Positions 8,703-17,647 of a stretch of 59,754 nt of DNA are shown piece by piece; positions within the stretch are counted from its first letter, which is position 1, and every line of letters starts with the position of its first letter. The translations under genes were made by a program, and so were the position numbers. This DNA comes from Acidimicrobiaceae bacterium (GTDB lineage: Bacteria; Actinomycetota; Acidimicrobiia; Acidimicrobiales; RAAP-2). Location: the NCBI GenBank assembly GCA_003155915.1, contig PMFA01000021.1:174268-234021 (forward strand), in the 5' to 3' direction. Under the pieces are notes generated by a model. The model ran no database searches. It saw only the letters and a program-made list of their open reading frames with translations, and was not told the DNA's origin.

Positions 8703-9515
8703 ATGGCATTCGCCCCCACGCTCATGTGTGTCCACGCGCACCCCGACGACGAAGCGCTCTTTACCGCCGGCATCACGTCGCACTACGGCGATCTCGGGTA
8801 CCGCGTCGTGTTGATCACCTGCACGAATGGGCAGTTGGGCTTCGACGACCACGGCCGACCGGGATCGGATCCGCGACACGACGTCGAGGTCGCGCGCGCC
8901 ACTCGAGCCGGGGAGTTGCAGCGCGCCGCGATCGTCGCCGGGTTCTCTCGGGTGGCCACGCTGGGCTACGACGACTCGGGCATGAAGGGCTGGGCGCAGA
9001 ACGATGGACCGAACGCATTCATGAACGCCGACGTGGACGCCGTGGCGCGAACGCTGGCCGCGATCATGGATGAGGAGCGCGCGTCGGTCGTGGTCACCTA
9101 CGACGAGAATGGTTTCTACGGACATCCCGATCACATCATGGCCAACGTCGTCACGCGCGCCGCTCTTGGTTTCGCCACCAGCCCGAAGCGTCTGTATTAC
9201 CCCGTCGCTCCCAAGGGCGTTCTGGAGACGTTCGTCACGGGAGCCAAGGCCAAGGGCGTCTTTCTCCCGGCCTGGATTCTCGACGCCGGACACACCGTCT
9301 CGGACGACATCGTCTCGACGACCATGGACGTACGCTCCTTCGCCAAGCGCAAACGTCAAGCGATTGCCACGCACGCTTCACAAGTCGACAATGCCGACCT
9401 CGTCACAATGGACGAAGAACTCTTTACGCTGTTATTTGGCATCGAGTACTACCAGCGTGCCTGGAGCCGTGATGTGACATCCGGCGATGAGACTGATCTC
9501 TTTGGAGGACTGTAA
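8703..9515 (+). CDS. PIG-L family deacetylase (LmbE-like), copy 1
   Basis: A 270-residue zinc-dependent N-acetylglucosamine deacetylase-type protein with the metal motif HAHPDDEA near the N-terminus and the distal YGHPDHI motif. Family members deacetylate GlcNAc-inositol (MshB) or cleave mycothiol conjugates (Mca). It begins 9 bases after the NRAMP gene and abuts a close paralogue, so the three may be co-transcribed. Which step it performs is not decided by the sequence. Confidence 0.85.
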   Translation: MAFAPTLMCVHAHPDDEALFTAGITSHYGDLGYRVVLITCTNGQLGFDDHGRPGSDPRHDVEVARATRAGELQRAAIVAGFSRVATLGYDDSGMKGWAQNDGPNAFMNADVDAVARTLAAIMDEERASVVVTYDENGFYGHPDHIMANVVTRAALGFATSPKRLYYPVAPKGVLETFVTGAKAKGVFLPAWILDAGHTVSDDIVSTTMDVRSFAKRKRQAIATHASQVDNADLVTMDEELFTLLFGIEYYQRAWSRDVTSGDETDLFGGL

Positions 9516-10376
9516 ATGGAACAGCTGACTTTTCTCGCCGTGCACGCTCATCCGGATGACGAGGCGAGCTCCTCGGGCGGCCTCTACCGTCTGCTCGCGG
9601 ACCAAGGCGTGCGAACAGTGCTCGTCACCTGCACCAACGGCGAATGCGGCGACGCCCTCGACGGCGCCAAGCCCGACGCCGATCATCATGACGGCGACGA
9701 AGTCGCCGCGATTCGTGCGATCGAACTCGACAATGCGGTGAAGATTCTCGGTATCAGTCGCCTGGTGCGACTCGGCTACCGGGACTCGGGTATGAAGGGC
9801 TGGCCGCAGAACGACGACCCCGAGTCGTTCTGGGCGACGCCGGTCGACGTGGCGGCGGCGAAGCTGGCCGAGACGTTGATGGAAGAGCGTCCGCAGGTCA
9901 TCATGACCTACAACGAACACGGCTTCTACGGACACCCCGATCACATCCAAGCTCACCGAATCACCGTCAAGGCGCTCGAGATGATCGACTACGAACCGAC
10001 GCTCTATTTCAACGCGATTCCTGATTCTGTCTTTGTCGAGTGGCGCAAGCGCTGGGAACAAGAGGACCGTGAACGCGCCGAAGCCGACGCGGCCAAGGGT
10101 ATCGTCCGCGAGCCCGAGACACCTGACCCTGATGAAGAAGCGTTTGAGATGGGAACGCCCGACGATGCAATCTCGGCCACCATCGACATCAGCGACGTTA
10201 ACGGCGCGAAATTCGACGCCCTCGAGGCGCACGCCTCGCAGATCGCGGACTCCTTCTGGATGAAGATGGGTCGCGAGCGTTTCATCGAGACCATGCGCAC
10301 CGAGTGGTTCGTTCGCGTGACGAACCCGAAGAATCTTGAAGGCAACGTTGACGACATCTTCGCGGGCTATCGCTAG
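9516..10376 (+). CDS. PIG-L family deacetylase (MshB/Mca-like), copy 2
   Basis: A 286-residue paralogue of the preceding gene, with HAHPDDEAS, YRDSGMKGWPQND and HGFYGHPDHIQAH in the same order. Its ATG follows the upstream TAA without a gap, and a GGAGGA site lies in the end of that gene. The longer acidic C-terminal part and the overall length fit Mca or MshB of mycothiol metabolism. Two tandem copies could divide the deacetylase and amidase roles, which is inference. Confidence 0.87.
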   Translation: MEQLTFLAVHAHPDDEASSSGGLYRLLADQGVRTVLVTCTNGECGDALDGAKPDADHHDGDEVAAIRAIELDNAVKILGISRLVRLGYRDSGMKGWPQNDDPESFWATPVDVAAAKLAETLMEERPQVIMTYNEHGFYGHPDHIQAHRITVKALEMIDYEPTLYFNAIPDSVFVEWRKRWEQEDRERAEADAAKGIVREPETPDPDEEAFEMGTPDDAISATIDISDVNGAKFDALEAHASQIADSFWMKMGRERFIETMRTEWFVRVTNPKNLEGNVDDIFAGYR

Positions 10377-10396
10377 GCCGGACACTTCGCCGCGGG

Positions 10397-10789
10397 TTAC
10401 GCGAAAGACGCCATCTCTTCGTCCGTGAACGGACGCAACACGCAGAACTCGTTGCCTTCGGGATCCCCGAGGACCACCCACGTGCACTCCGGAGACTGTC
10501 CGACGTCGACCTCGGTGGCACCAAGCCCGAGGAGTCGCTGCACTTCGGCGTATTGGTCGCTCGGTCGCAGGTCGAAATGCAATCGATTCTTGGTGACGCG
10601 GTCCTCGGGTACCAACAGAAAGAGGAGGTCGGGGGAGATGCCCTCTTCCTTTGATGCGGCCGGAGGCTCGAGCACCACTTCGTGCGGTTCGTTCGACGTG
10701 ATGCGCCAACCGAGCGCTTCGGCCCAGAACGCGGCGAGCCGAGCGGGGTCGAGACAGTCGATGCTCACGTTCTGGATCCGAAGGGTCAA
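10397..10789 (-). CDS. VOC/glyoxalase-like protein
   Basis: A 130-residue protein made of two beta-alpha-beta-beta-beta repeats of the vicinal oxygen chelate fold: LDPARLAAFWAEALGW in the first half and VVLGDPEGNEFCVL at the C-terminus. This type (Glyoxalase_6-like) is common in actinobacteria and usually of unknown substrate. It converges on the deacetylase gene with a 20-base gap. Confidence 0.8.
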   Translation of the reverse strand: MTLRIQNVSIDCLDPARLAAFWAEALGWRITSNEPHEVVLEPPAASKEEGISPDLLFLLVPEDRVTKNRLHFDLRPSDQYAEVQRLLGLGATEVDVGQSPECTWVVLGDPEGNEFCVLRPFTDEEMASFA

Positions 10790-10815
10790 GTCATCACCTT
10801 ATGGTTCGACCATCG

Positions 10816-11739
10816 TCAGTCACGTCGAAGCGCCGAGGCGAGCGTCGCTTCTACCCTCGCGTGCATTCCTTCAAAGTCCACGCTCAATCGTCGACCGGCC
10901 TGTTGTTGCAAGAAGCCACCCCAGCCGGGGAGATATTTCAAGAGTCCCTCCACGTCCCACCAGCGTTCGACGGTCCTCCCCGACGTCGCTTCATAGAGAT
11001 CGAGAAACTGTTGAGCGAGTGCACTTGAATAGAGCACGCTGAGATTGAGTCGAAGGTGTGCGACGTCGATTCCTGGCGGGCCAAAGGATCCAAAGACCCA
11101 ATCGACGACACCCGTGAGCCGACCTCTTCGCCACAAGAGATTGAACTGTTGATAGTCGTGATGGATGAGACACGGCGCAGAGACCGGGGGACTCTCCTCA
11201 ACCAGTGCGAACGCCTCTCGCCAAAGATCTGGCCGCTTCGACCACTCCGGCACAATTAGATTGTGGCGACTGAGCCACGACTCGGCCACCGGGGCCTCAA
11301 TGTTGGTGTTGTGGATTCGAACCAACATTGACGTCATCTCCCCTAACCAGTCTTGGGGATCGCGGGGAGTCAGGTCGACGCGACCGTCGAGGTACGTCAT
11401 GAGCAGCGCGGGTTCGCGACACTCGTCACCATCGGCGTCGATACCGAGGAGCCGTGGCGTGGGGATGTCGGTTCGCTCGAGTCCTTCGAGAATCCGCGCT
11501 TCACGTCGTACGCGCTCCGCTCCATCGCCCGCGTGATCACTGACCCAACGCCGGAGCACGCAACGACGGTGGCGACCTTTCGTATCAACCACCGATACGG
11601 CGTACATCGCCGACGAGATGCCTCCAGTCAATCGGCGGACGGTTCTCACCGTCGCGCCCGGAGCGATCGAGCGCGCGACCCAGCGCAGCGCCCCTTCGGA
11701 GGGAGCGGCGACGTCGGGCTGGAGGTCCGTCAACGTCAC
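10816..11739 (-). CDS. Aminoglycoside phosphotransferase-like kinase
   Basis: A 307-residue protein with APH/choline-kinase fold motifs: a nucleotide-binding region TGGISSAMYAV, the catalytic Brenner-type loop CLIHHDYQQFNLLW, and the metal-binding VVDWVFGSFGPPGIDVAHL. The open frame extends upstream to 11985, but the GTG at 11739 overlaps the TGA of the zinc-ribbon gene as GTGA, which fits translational coupling, so I take that start. The substrate is unknown; nothing nearby suggests antibiotic resistance specifically. Confidence 0.8.
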   Translation of the reverse strand: MTLTDLQPDVAAPSEGALRWVARSIAPGATVRTVRRLTGGISSAMYAVSVVDTKGRHRRCVLRRWVSDHAGDGAERVRREARILEGLERTDIPTPRLLGIDADGDECREPALLMTYLDGRVDLTPRDPQDWLGEMTSMLVRIHNTNIEAPVAESWLSRHNLIVPEWSKRPDLWREAFALVEESPPVSAPCLIHHDYQQFNLLWRRGRLTGVVDWVFGSFGPPGIDVAHLRLNLSVLYSSALAQQFLDLYEATSGRTVERWWDVEGLLKYLPGWGGFLQQQAGRRLSVDFEGMHARVEATLASALRRD

Positions 11740-12062
11740 CGCGATAACAAGAAGACGATGCCGATGGCGAGAACGACGATTACGATGAGGTAGCGCCGCC
11801 GCAGCTGGTTCGACATCTGGTTGAAAAACTGACGCGTGCCCCACTTCGCGAATGGCGTGCCATTGGTGCCGAAACCCGGGAAGCGCTGTATCGACACGTC
11901 GTTGTGTTCGGCTTCGCGCCGGGACTGTTCGAGGACCGCGAGCCGCTCCTTGTGCTCCTCGTTGGTCTCCAAGGACGCGCCGCATCGCGCGCAGAGGAAG
12001 TCGTGATTTAACTGAACCTCACCGCACTTTGGGCACGTGACCTCGCTATCAAGAGCAGGCAC
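11736..12062 (-). CDS. Zinc-ribbon protein with C-terminal membrane anchor
   Basis: A 108-residue protein. Residues 11-27 form a zinc ribbon (CPKCGE then CARCG), the middle is charged, and residues 91-106 (YLIVIVVLAIGIVFLL) form a single membrane helix near the C-terminus. This is a tail-anchored layout with the ribbon in the cytosol. It is coupled by a 4-base overlap to the phosphotransferase gene. The function is unknown. Confidence 0.7.
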   Translation of the reverse strand: MPALDSEVTCPKCGEVQLNHDFLCARCGASLETNEEHKERLAVLEQSRREAEHNDVSIQRFPGFGTNGTPFAKWGTRQFFNQMSNQLRRRYLIVIVVLAIGIVFLLSR

Positions 12063-12123
12063 GACACCTCGCCATCGATGCGGAATACATCATTCCCTCA
12101 CGGTACAACTCAGAGGTGATGCG

Positions 12124-13569
12124 TTAGTAGCGATAGGTGTCCGGCTTGTAGGGGCCCTCGACCGCCACGCCGATGTAGTCGGCCTGCTGCTTCGTGAGCG
12201 TGGTGAGTCTCACGCCGAGCGCGTCCAGGTGCAGCCGCGCCACCTTCTCGTCGAGGTGCTTGGGCAAGACGTAGACCTTCTTTTCGTAGTTCACGTTGTG
12301 CACGAACAACTCGATCTGGGCCATGGTCTGGTTCGTGAAGGAGTTGCTCATCACGAAACTGGGGTGACCGGTCGCGTTGCCGAGGTTCAACAAACGTCCT
12401 TCGGAGAGCAGAATGATGGCGCGCCCGTTCGGCATGATCCACTTGTCAACCTGCGGTTTGATGTTCTCACGTCGCACGCCCGGAAGGTTCGCCAGTCCGG
12501 CGATGTCGATCTCGTTGTCGAAGTGGCCAATGTTGCCCAGGATCGCCTGGTGCTTCATCATCAACATGTGATCGACCGACACGATGTCACGGTTGCCGGT
12601 CGCGGTGATGATGATGTCGGCGTAGGGGAGGGCCTCTTCGAGCGTCGTGACCTGGAAGCCGTCCATCGCCGCTTGCAGTGCGCAGATGGGGTCGACTTCG
12701 GTGATGATGACGCGCCCCCCTTGGCCGCGTAGCGACTCGGCGCAGCCTTTGCCGACGTCGCCGTAGCCGCAGACGACGGCGACTTTGCCGCCGATCAACG
12801 TGTCCGTGGCGCGATTGATGCCGTCGATGAGCGAGTGGCGACAGCCGTACTTGTTGTCGAACTTGGACTTGGTGACCGCGTCGTTCACGTTGATCGCCGG
12901 GAACAACAACGTGCCGTCGCGCTCCATCTCATAGAGTCGGTGCACGCCCGTCGTCGTCTCTTCTGAGACGCCGATGAGTCCTTCGGCCATCGGTCCGAAG
13001 AGCTTCTCGCCACTGGACACGATGTTGTCGAGCAGCGCCAAGATGACGCGGTACTCTTCGGAATCCGCGCTCTCGGGAGCGGGCACGAAACCGGCGCGCT
13101 CGAACTCGAGGCCCTTGTGCACGAGCAGCGTGGCGTCACCGCCGTCATCCAAGATCATCGTCGCCCCGGCGTGGCCGGGCCAGCGCAGCATCTGCTCGGT
13201 GCACCACCAGTACTCTTCGAGCGACTCGCCCTTCCAGGCGAAGACCGGGACCCCCTGGGGATTCTCGGTCGTACCGTGCGGTCCGACGACGACCGCGGCG
13301 GCGGCGTGGTCCTGGGTCGAGAAGATGTTGCAACTCACCCACCGGACCTCGGCGCCGAGGGCGACGAGTGTTTCGATCAGTACCGCGGTCTGGATCGTCA
13401 TGTGGAGCGATCCCGCGATGCGAGATCCTTTGAGTGGCTTCGTGTCACCGAACTCGGCGCGCATGGCCATCAAGCCGGGCATTTCGTGTTCGGCGAGCGT
13501 TATTTCGGCGCGACCGAAATCGGCCAGTGAAAGGTCGGCAACTTTGAAGTTAAAGGTGGCAGAGGTCAT
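12124..13569 (-). CDS. ahcY: Adenosylhomocysteinase
   Basis: A 481-residue S-adenosylhomocysteine hydrolase that splits SAH into homocysteine and adenosine in the activated methyl cycle. Seen are the N-terminal substrate domain ([19 protein letters not shown]), the NAD-binding Rossmann motif [14 protein letters not shown], the helix-capping [10 protein letters not shown], and the C-terminal K-PDTYRY that reaches into the partner subunit. The length includes the roughly 40-residue insertion typical of bacterial tetramers. The ATG is preceded by TAGGAG. An 11-bp hairpin lies 20 bases upstream in its leader. Confidence 0.97.
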   Translation of the reverse strand: MTSATFNFKVADLSLADFGRAEITLAEHEMPGLMAMRAEFGDTKPLKGSRIAGSLHMTIQTAVLIETLVALGAEVRWVSCNIFSTQDHAAAAVVVGPHGTTENPQGVPVFAWKGESLEEYWWCTEQMLRWPGHAGATMILDDGGDATLLVHKGLEFERAGFVPAPESADSEEYRVILALLDNIVSSGEKLFGPMAEGLIGVSEETTTGVHRLYEMERDGTLLFPAINVNDAVTKSKFDNKYGCRHSLIDGINRATDTLIGGKVAVVCGYGDVGKGCAESLRGQGGRVIITEVDPICALQAAMDGFQVTTLEEALPYADIIITATGNRDIVSVDHMLMMKHQAILGNIGHFDNEIDIAGLANLPGVRRENIKPQVDKWIMPNGRAIILLSEGRLLNLGNATGHPSFVMSNSFTNQTMAQIELFVHNVNYEKKVYVLPKHLDEKVARLHLDALGVRLTTLTKQQADYIGVAVEGPYKPDTYRY

Positions 13570-13589
13570 GGTTCTCCTAGGAGCTAGCG

Positions 13590-13628
13590 ATTTCCAGGCG
13601 CCGACCTCTGTCGCTCACGCCTGGAAAT
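13590..13628 (-). promoter_or_regulatory. Perfect 11-bp inverted repeat in the ahcY leader
   Basis: ATTTCCAGGCG at 13590-13600 and CGCCTGGAAAT at 13618-13628 are perfect complements with a 17-nt loop. The hairpin sits between the stop of ychF and the start of ahcY, both on the minus strand. No U-tract follows on the transcribed strand, so a plain terminator is unlikely; an attenuator, processing site or dyad operator are possible. It does not match the SAH-riboswitch core as I know it. Confidence 0.5.
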
Positions 13629-13639
13629 ATCGTATCGCG

Positions 13640-14719
13640 TCAGACGCCGACTCGGAACTCCACGACGTCGCCATCTCGCATGACGTATTCCTTGCCCTCG
13701 ATACGCGCCTTGCCCGCGGCCTTCACCTGGGCCATCGAACCGAGTGACATGAGGTCGTCGAAGGAGACGACCTCGGCCTTGATGAAGTGCTTCTGGAAGT
13801 CGGTGTGAATCTCGCCGGCGGCCTCGGGCGCCGTGGCACCCTGGTGGATCGTCCACGCCCTCGTCTCCTTGGGGCCGGCGGTGAGAAAGGTCTGAAGACC
13901 GAGGGTCGCGAAGCCGACTCGTGACAGCAGCGCGAGGCCGGACTCCTCTTGCCCGTAGGACTGGAGGAGTTCGAGCGCCTCATCCTCGTCCAGGTCGGAC
14001 AGTTCCGCTTCGACCTTGGCACAGAGGATGACTGAGGGCGACGGTGCGACCGACGCCGCGAGCGCCGCACGTCGCGCCTCATCGCCCAGGGTCTCCTCAT
14101 CGACATTGAAGACGTAGATGAATGGCTTGTCGGTCAGAAGATGCATGTCGGCCAGCACGCCGCGGTCGAGGTCCTTCACCTTGGAGATGACGAGGCCCTG
14201 ATCGAGCGCGCTTTGGGCCTTCTTGGCTTGAGCGAGGCGAGAGTGCGCATCGCCACCCCCGCGCTTGGCTTCGCGTTCGAGACGGGTGACGACCTTTTCC
14301 ACCGTTTGCAGGTCCGCGAGGATGAGTTCGGTTTCGATGGTGGCGACGTCACTCGCCGGGTCAATTCGACCGTCGACGTGGATGACGTCGTCGTCGACGA
14401 AGACGCGCACGACCTCACAGATGGCGTCGCACTCTCGGATTGCGGCGAGGAACTGGTTACCGAGCCCCTCCCCTTCGGACGCGCCCTTCACGATGCCCGC
14501 GATGTCGACGAACGTGACGGCCGCCGGCAGGATCTTCTCCGAGGCGAACATCGCGGCGAGTCGGGCGAGGCGCGCATCGGGCACCGAGACGACACCGACA
14601 TTGGGTTCGATGGTCGCGAACGGGTAGTTGGCGGCCAGCACGTTGTTGTGCGTCAGGGCGTTGAACACGGTTGATTTGCCGACGTTCGGAAGTCCGACGA
14701 TCCCAATTGAGAGTGCCAT
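13640..14719 (-). CDS. ychF: Redox-regulated ATPase YchF (Obg/YchF family)
   Basis: A 359-residue P-loop protein with Walker [10 protein letters not shown] at the N-terminus, switch region [20 protein letters not shown], and NVDE in place of the guanine-specifying NKxD, the hallmark of ATP preference in YchF. A C-terminal TGS domain (about residues 275-359) ends [19 protein letters not shown]. It binds ribosomes and affects translation and oxidative stress responses. It sits 70 bases upstream of ahcY on the same strand. Confidence 0.96.
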   Translation of the reverse strand: MALSIGIVGLPNVGKSTVFNALTHNNVLAANYPFATIEPNVGVVSVPDARLARLAAMFASEKILPAAVTFVDIAGIVKGASEGEGLGNQFLAAIRECDAICEVVRVFVDDDVIHVDGRIDPASDVATIETELILADLQTVEKVVTRLEREAKRGGGDAHSRLAQAKKAQSALDQGLVISKVKDLDRGVLADMHLLTDKPFIYVFNVDEETLGDEARRAALAASVAPSPSVILCAKVEAELSDLDEDEALELLQSYGQEESGLALLSRVGFATLGLQTFLTAGPKETRAWTIHQGATAPEAAGEIHTDFQKHFIKAEVVSFDDLMSLGSMAQVKAAGKARIEGKEYVMRDGDVVEFRVGV

Positions 14720-14784
14720 GGACGTTCAACGCTAGCCGGGTGACGCGACGCGACCTCCGCGAGGACATGGTCCTCGAGTTCGAG

Positions 14785-14930
14785 TCAGCGCTGGGTCCGT
14801 TGAACGAACTTCTCGTCGTGCGTCACGGTGACGACCGTCGTCTGTTGCGTCGAGACGAACGGGCGGAGCAACGCGACGAACTGTTAGCGGGCGCCGGCGC
14901 GGCGGTCGAGGGTCGATTGCGCTATCCGTG
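14785..14930 (-). pseudogene. Remnant of an ABC transporter ATPase C-terminus
   Basis: Read on the minus strand, this gap encodes STLDRRAGAR, a TAA at 14886-14884, and then QFVALLRPFV, STQQTTVVTV, THDEKFVQRTQR before a TGA at 14787-14785. The first part matches the D-loop region after GNLD of LolD-type ATPases and THDE is the H-loop, so this is the last third of such a protein. Walker A, signature and Walker B are missing and an in-frame stop interrupts it. It lies 65 bases upstream of ychF. I see no intact copy of this sequence nearby. Confidence 0.6.
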
Positions 14931-14985
14931 AAGTCGATCCTAAGAATCTTTTGCGCGAGTACTCTCCGTCCCCTACTGTCATGCC

Positions 14986-15888
14986 ATGGAAACGCAAAAG
15001 GTGGTTGAAGGCTTCGCACCCTTTGGTGAATGGCAGACGTGGTACCGAGTCACCGGCGACCTGAACGCCGGTCCGACGCCTTTGGTCGTGGCCCACGGCG
15101 GACCGGGCTGCACGCACGACTACGTCCTGGCTCTGGCCCAACTCGCCGAACGAGGTCGCCCCGTCGTGCACTACGACCAGCTGGGCGGCGGGCGATCGAC
15201 GCACATGCCCGAGAAGGGCGGCGACTTCTGGACGGTCGAGCTCTTCTTGGAAGAGCTCGAGAACCTGCTCGTTTACTTAGGCCTCAATGATCGCTACTTC
15301 TTGCTCGGGCAGTCGTGGGGTGGGATGCTCGGTGCCGAACACGCCATTCGTCAACCCGCGGGTTTGAAGGCCCTCGTCATCAGCAACTCACCGGCCTCGA
15401 TGGCGCTCTGGGTTAGCGAAGCGAAGATCCTGCGCGGACAACTCGATCCCGAAGTCGAGGCGGCACTCGATCGACACGAGGCCGACGGTACAACCGACGA
15501 CGCGGAGTACCTCGCCGCCCAGCAGGTGTACTACGACCTCCACGTCTGTCGAGTCGTGCCAAATCCTCCTGAAGTGCTGCGAACCACCGAGTTGCTGGAT
15601 GAGGACCCGACGGTCTACAACGTCATGAACGGTCCGAACGAGTTCTTTTGCATCGGAACACTGCGCAACTGGAGCGTCGTCGACGATGTCCACAAAATCA
15701 CAGCGCCGACGTTGCTCGCCTCGGGCCGATTCGACGAGGCGACGCCCGCCACCGTGCAGCCGTTCTTCGACAACATTCCGGACGTGCGCTGGGAGATCTT
15801 CGAAAACTCGAGCCACATGCCCTTCGTCGAAGAACCCGAACGCTACCTCGACGTCGTCGAAGGTTTCCTGGCGAACTATGACCAGTGA
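14986..15888 (+). CDS. Proline iminopeptidase-like alpha/beta hydrolase
   Basis: A 300-residue S33-family hydrolase. HGGPG near residue 36 is the oxyanion-hole motif of proline iminopeptidases, Ser110 lies in the nucleophile elbow GQSWGG, and Asp250 and His277 (SSHMPF) complete the predicted triad. No signal peptide is seen, so it acts in the cytoplasm. It lies 55 bases upstream of the solute-binding gene of a peptide importer. I infer that it trims imported peptides, perhaps releasing N-terminal proline. Some members are amino-acid amidases. Confidence 0.85.
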   Translation: METQKVVEGFAPFGEWQTWYRVTGDLNAGPTPLVVAHGGPGCTHDYVLALAQLAERGRPVVHYDQLGGGRSTHMPEKGGDFWTVELFLEELENLLVYLGLNDRYFLLGQSWGGMLGAEHAIRQPAGLKALVISNSPASMALWVSEAKILRGQLDPEVEAALDRHEADGTTDDAEYLAAQQVYYDLHVCRVVPNPPEVLRTTELLDEDPTVYNVMNGPNEFFCIGTLRNWSVVDDVHKITAPTLLASGRFDEATPATVQPFFDNIPDVRWEIFENSSHMPFVEEPERYLDVVEGFLANYDQ

Positions 15889-15943
15889 AGTTGTAGTAAA
15901 GAAGTAAGAACAATCTGAGCAGCGTCGAATAGGGGAGAATCGC

Positions 15944-17647
15944 ATGTCACGTCTCAAGTCCATGAAGCGGTGGGGGGTGATTCTGTCGTCTCTGGCCGTG
16001 TGCTCATTCGGCATCATCGCCGTCTCGGCCAGTTCGCCCGCGGGGGCGTCATCGGGTTACCAGTCCAAGCACGCCGGTGGAACGTTGCACCTCGACGCGA
16101 CGGCGGCCGGTGGCACGCTGGACCCGCAAGTCAATTACACCTTGCAGTACTGGCAGCTCTACCAGGCGACCTACGACGGCCTGGTCTCGTTCCAGAAGGT
16201 TGGCGGCGATCCCTCGTTCGACGTGGTGCCCGACCTCGCGACTGCGATGCCCAAGGTGACCAACAGTGGCAAGACCTACACGTTCACCCTACGCAAGGGC
16301 ATCAAGTTCTCCAACGGCAAGGCCGTCACTGTCGCCGACGTCCTAGGCACATTCCAGCGACTCTTCAAGGTCTCGAACCCCAACGCCGGCTCGTGGTACA
16401 ACGACATCGTCGGGGGGCCGGCGTGCGTGACGACGCCGGCGACCTGCACGCTGAAGGGTGGCGTCGTGGTGAACGCGGCGACCAACTCCGTCGTATTCAA
16501 CCTCATCGCGCCGGACGCTGAGTTCCTCGACCAGTTGGCGGTGCCCTTCGGTTCGATACTTCCGGCCAACACACCACCGAAGGACCAGGGCGACACGCCG
16601 ATTCCCGGCACCGGGGCCTACGCGTTCACGTCGTACAACCCGAACTCCGCTTTGATCATGAAGCGCAATCCGTACTTCAAGGTATGGAGTGCCGCGGCGC
16701 AACCCCAGGGCTACCCCAACGAGATTGAGATGACCTTCGGGCTCCCGGTCGAGTCCGAGGTGACCGCCGTCGAGAACGGTCAGGCCGACTGGATCTTCGA
16801 CCCGATCCCGGCCGACCGACTTTCGGAGATCTCGACCAAGTACGCGAGTCAGGTTCACGTCCACACGTTGACCGCTGACTGGTACGCACCGATGAACGTG
16901 AACATCGCGCCGTTCAACAACCTGAAGGCCCGTCAGGCCGTCAACTACGCCCTGAACAAGAACTCGCTCGTGAGTCTCTACGGCGGCAAGGAATTGGCGG
17001 TGCCGACGTGCACGATTCTGCCGCCGGCTTTCCCCGGGTACTTGCAGTACTGCGCCTACAACTCCAATAGCAGTTCGACCTATGCCGGACCGGACATCGC
17101 GAAGGCCAAGGCGCTCGTAAAGGCGTCGGGCACTTTGGGCGACAAGGTCGCGGTGGTTGCGCAAAATGACCCGGTCGATGAGTCGGTGGGCGAGTACATC
17201 GAGGGCGTGCTCAACCAAATTGGCTACAAGGCCTCGTTGAAGCCGCTCTCGCAGAACATTGAGTTCAACTACATCCAGAACACGAACAACAAGGTTCAAA
17301 TCAGCGTGACGCAGTGGTTCCAGGACTACCCGGCCGCCTCGGACTTCCTCAAGGTGCTTCTCAACTGCAGCGGTTTCCACAAGGGCAGCGACAACAGCAT
17401 CAACATTTCGGGTCTTTGTGACAAGGCCATTGACACGCAAGAGGCCACGGCCGAGACCTTGGAGTTGACGAACCCGACCGCGGCCAACAAGCTCTGGGGT
17501 CAGATCGACAAGACGATCATGACGACCGAAGCGCCGTGGGTGCCGCTGTTCAACCCGAAGCTGGTTGACTTCGTCGGCAAGCGAGTGGGCAACTACCAGT
17601 TCTCGCTGCAGTTCTACATGTACGTGGACCAGTTGTGGGTGAAATAG
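15944..17647 (+). CDS. ABC importer solute-binding protein, family 5 (peptide type)
   Basis: A 567-residue secreted binding protein. A hydrophobic N-terminus (residues 12-35) ends in an ASSPAGASS region; the only nearby Cys is inside the hydrophobic stretch, so a lipoprotein anchor is not evident. The body shows family-5 features, such as the YTFTLRKGIKFSNGKAVTVADV block. The start has a GGGGAGA site. It is the first gene of a five-gene operon with two permeases and two ATPases, which makes it a dipeptide/oligopeptide-type system; the ligand is unknown. Confidence 0.92.
   Translation: MSRLKSMKRWGVILSSLAVCSFGIIAVSASSPAGASSGYQSKHAGGTLHLDATAAGGTLDPQVNYTLQYWQLYQATYDGLVSFQKVGGDPSFDVVPDLATAMPKVTNSGKTYTFTLRKGIKFSNGKAVTVADVLGTFQRLFKVSNPNAGSWYNDIVGGPACVTTPATCTLKGGVVVNAATNSVVFNLIAPDAEFLDQLAVPFGSILPANTPPKDQGDTPIPGTGAYAFTSYNPNSALIMKRNPYFKVWSAAAQPQGYPNEIEMTFGLPVESEVTAVENGQADWIFDPIPADRLSEISTKYASQVHVHTLTADWYAPMNVNIAPFNNLKARQAVNYALNKNSLVSLYGGKELAVPTCTILPPAFPGYLQYCAYNSNSSSTYAGPDIAKAKALVKASGTLGDKVAVVAQNDPVDESVGEYIEGVLNQIGYKASLKPLSQNIEFNYIQNTNNKVQISVTQWFQDYPAASDFLKVLLNCSGFHKGSDNSINISGLCDKAIDTQEATAETLELTNPTAANKLWGQIDKTIMTTEAPWVPLFNPKLVDFVGKRVGNYQFSLQFYMYVDQLWVK

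Noticed and set aside
11740-11985. N-terminal extension of the phosphotransferase
   Set aside because: It overlaps the zinc-ribbon gene, and the added sequence has the Arg-rich character of a shadow frame.
13570-13639. SAH riboswitch upstream of ahcY
   Set aside because: Only one long hairpin is present and the conserved core of known SAH riboswitches was not recognised; kept as an unexplained hairpin.
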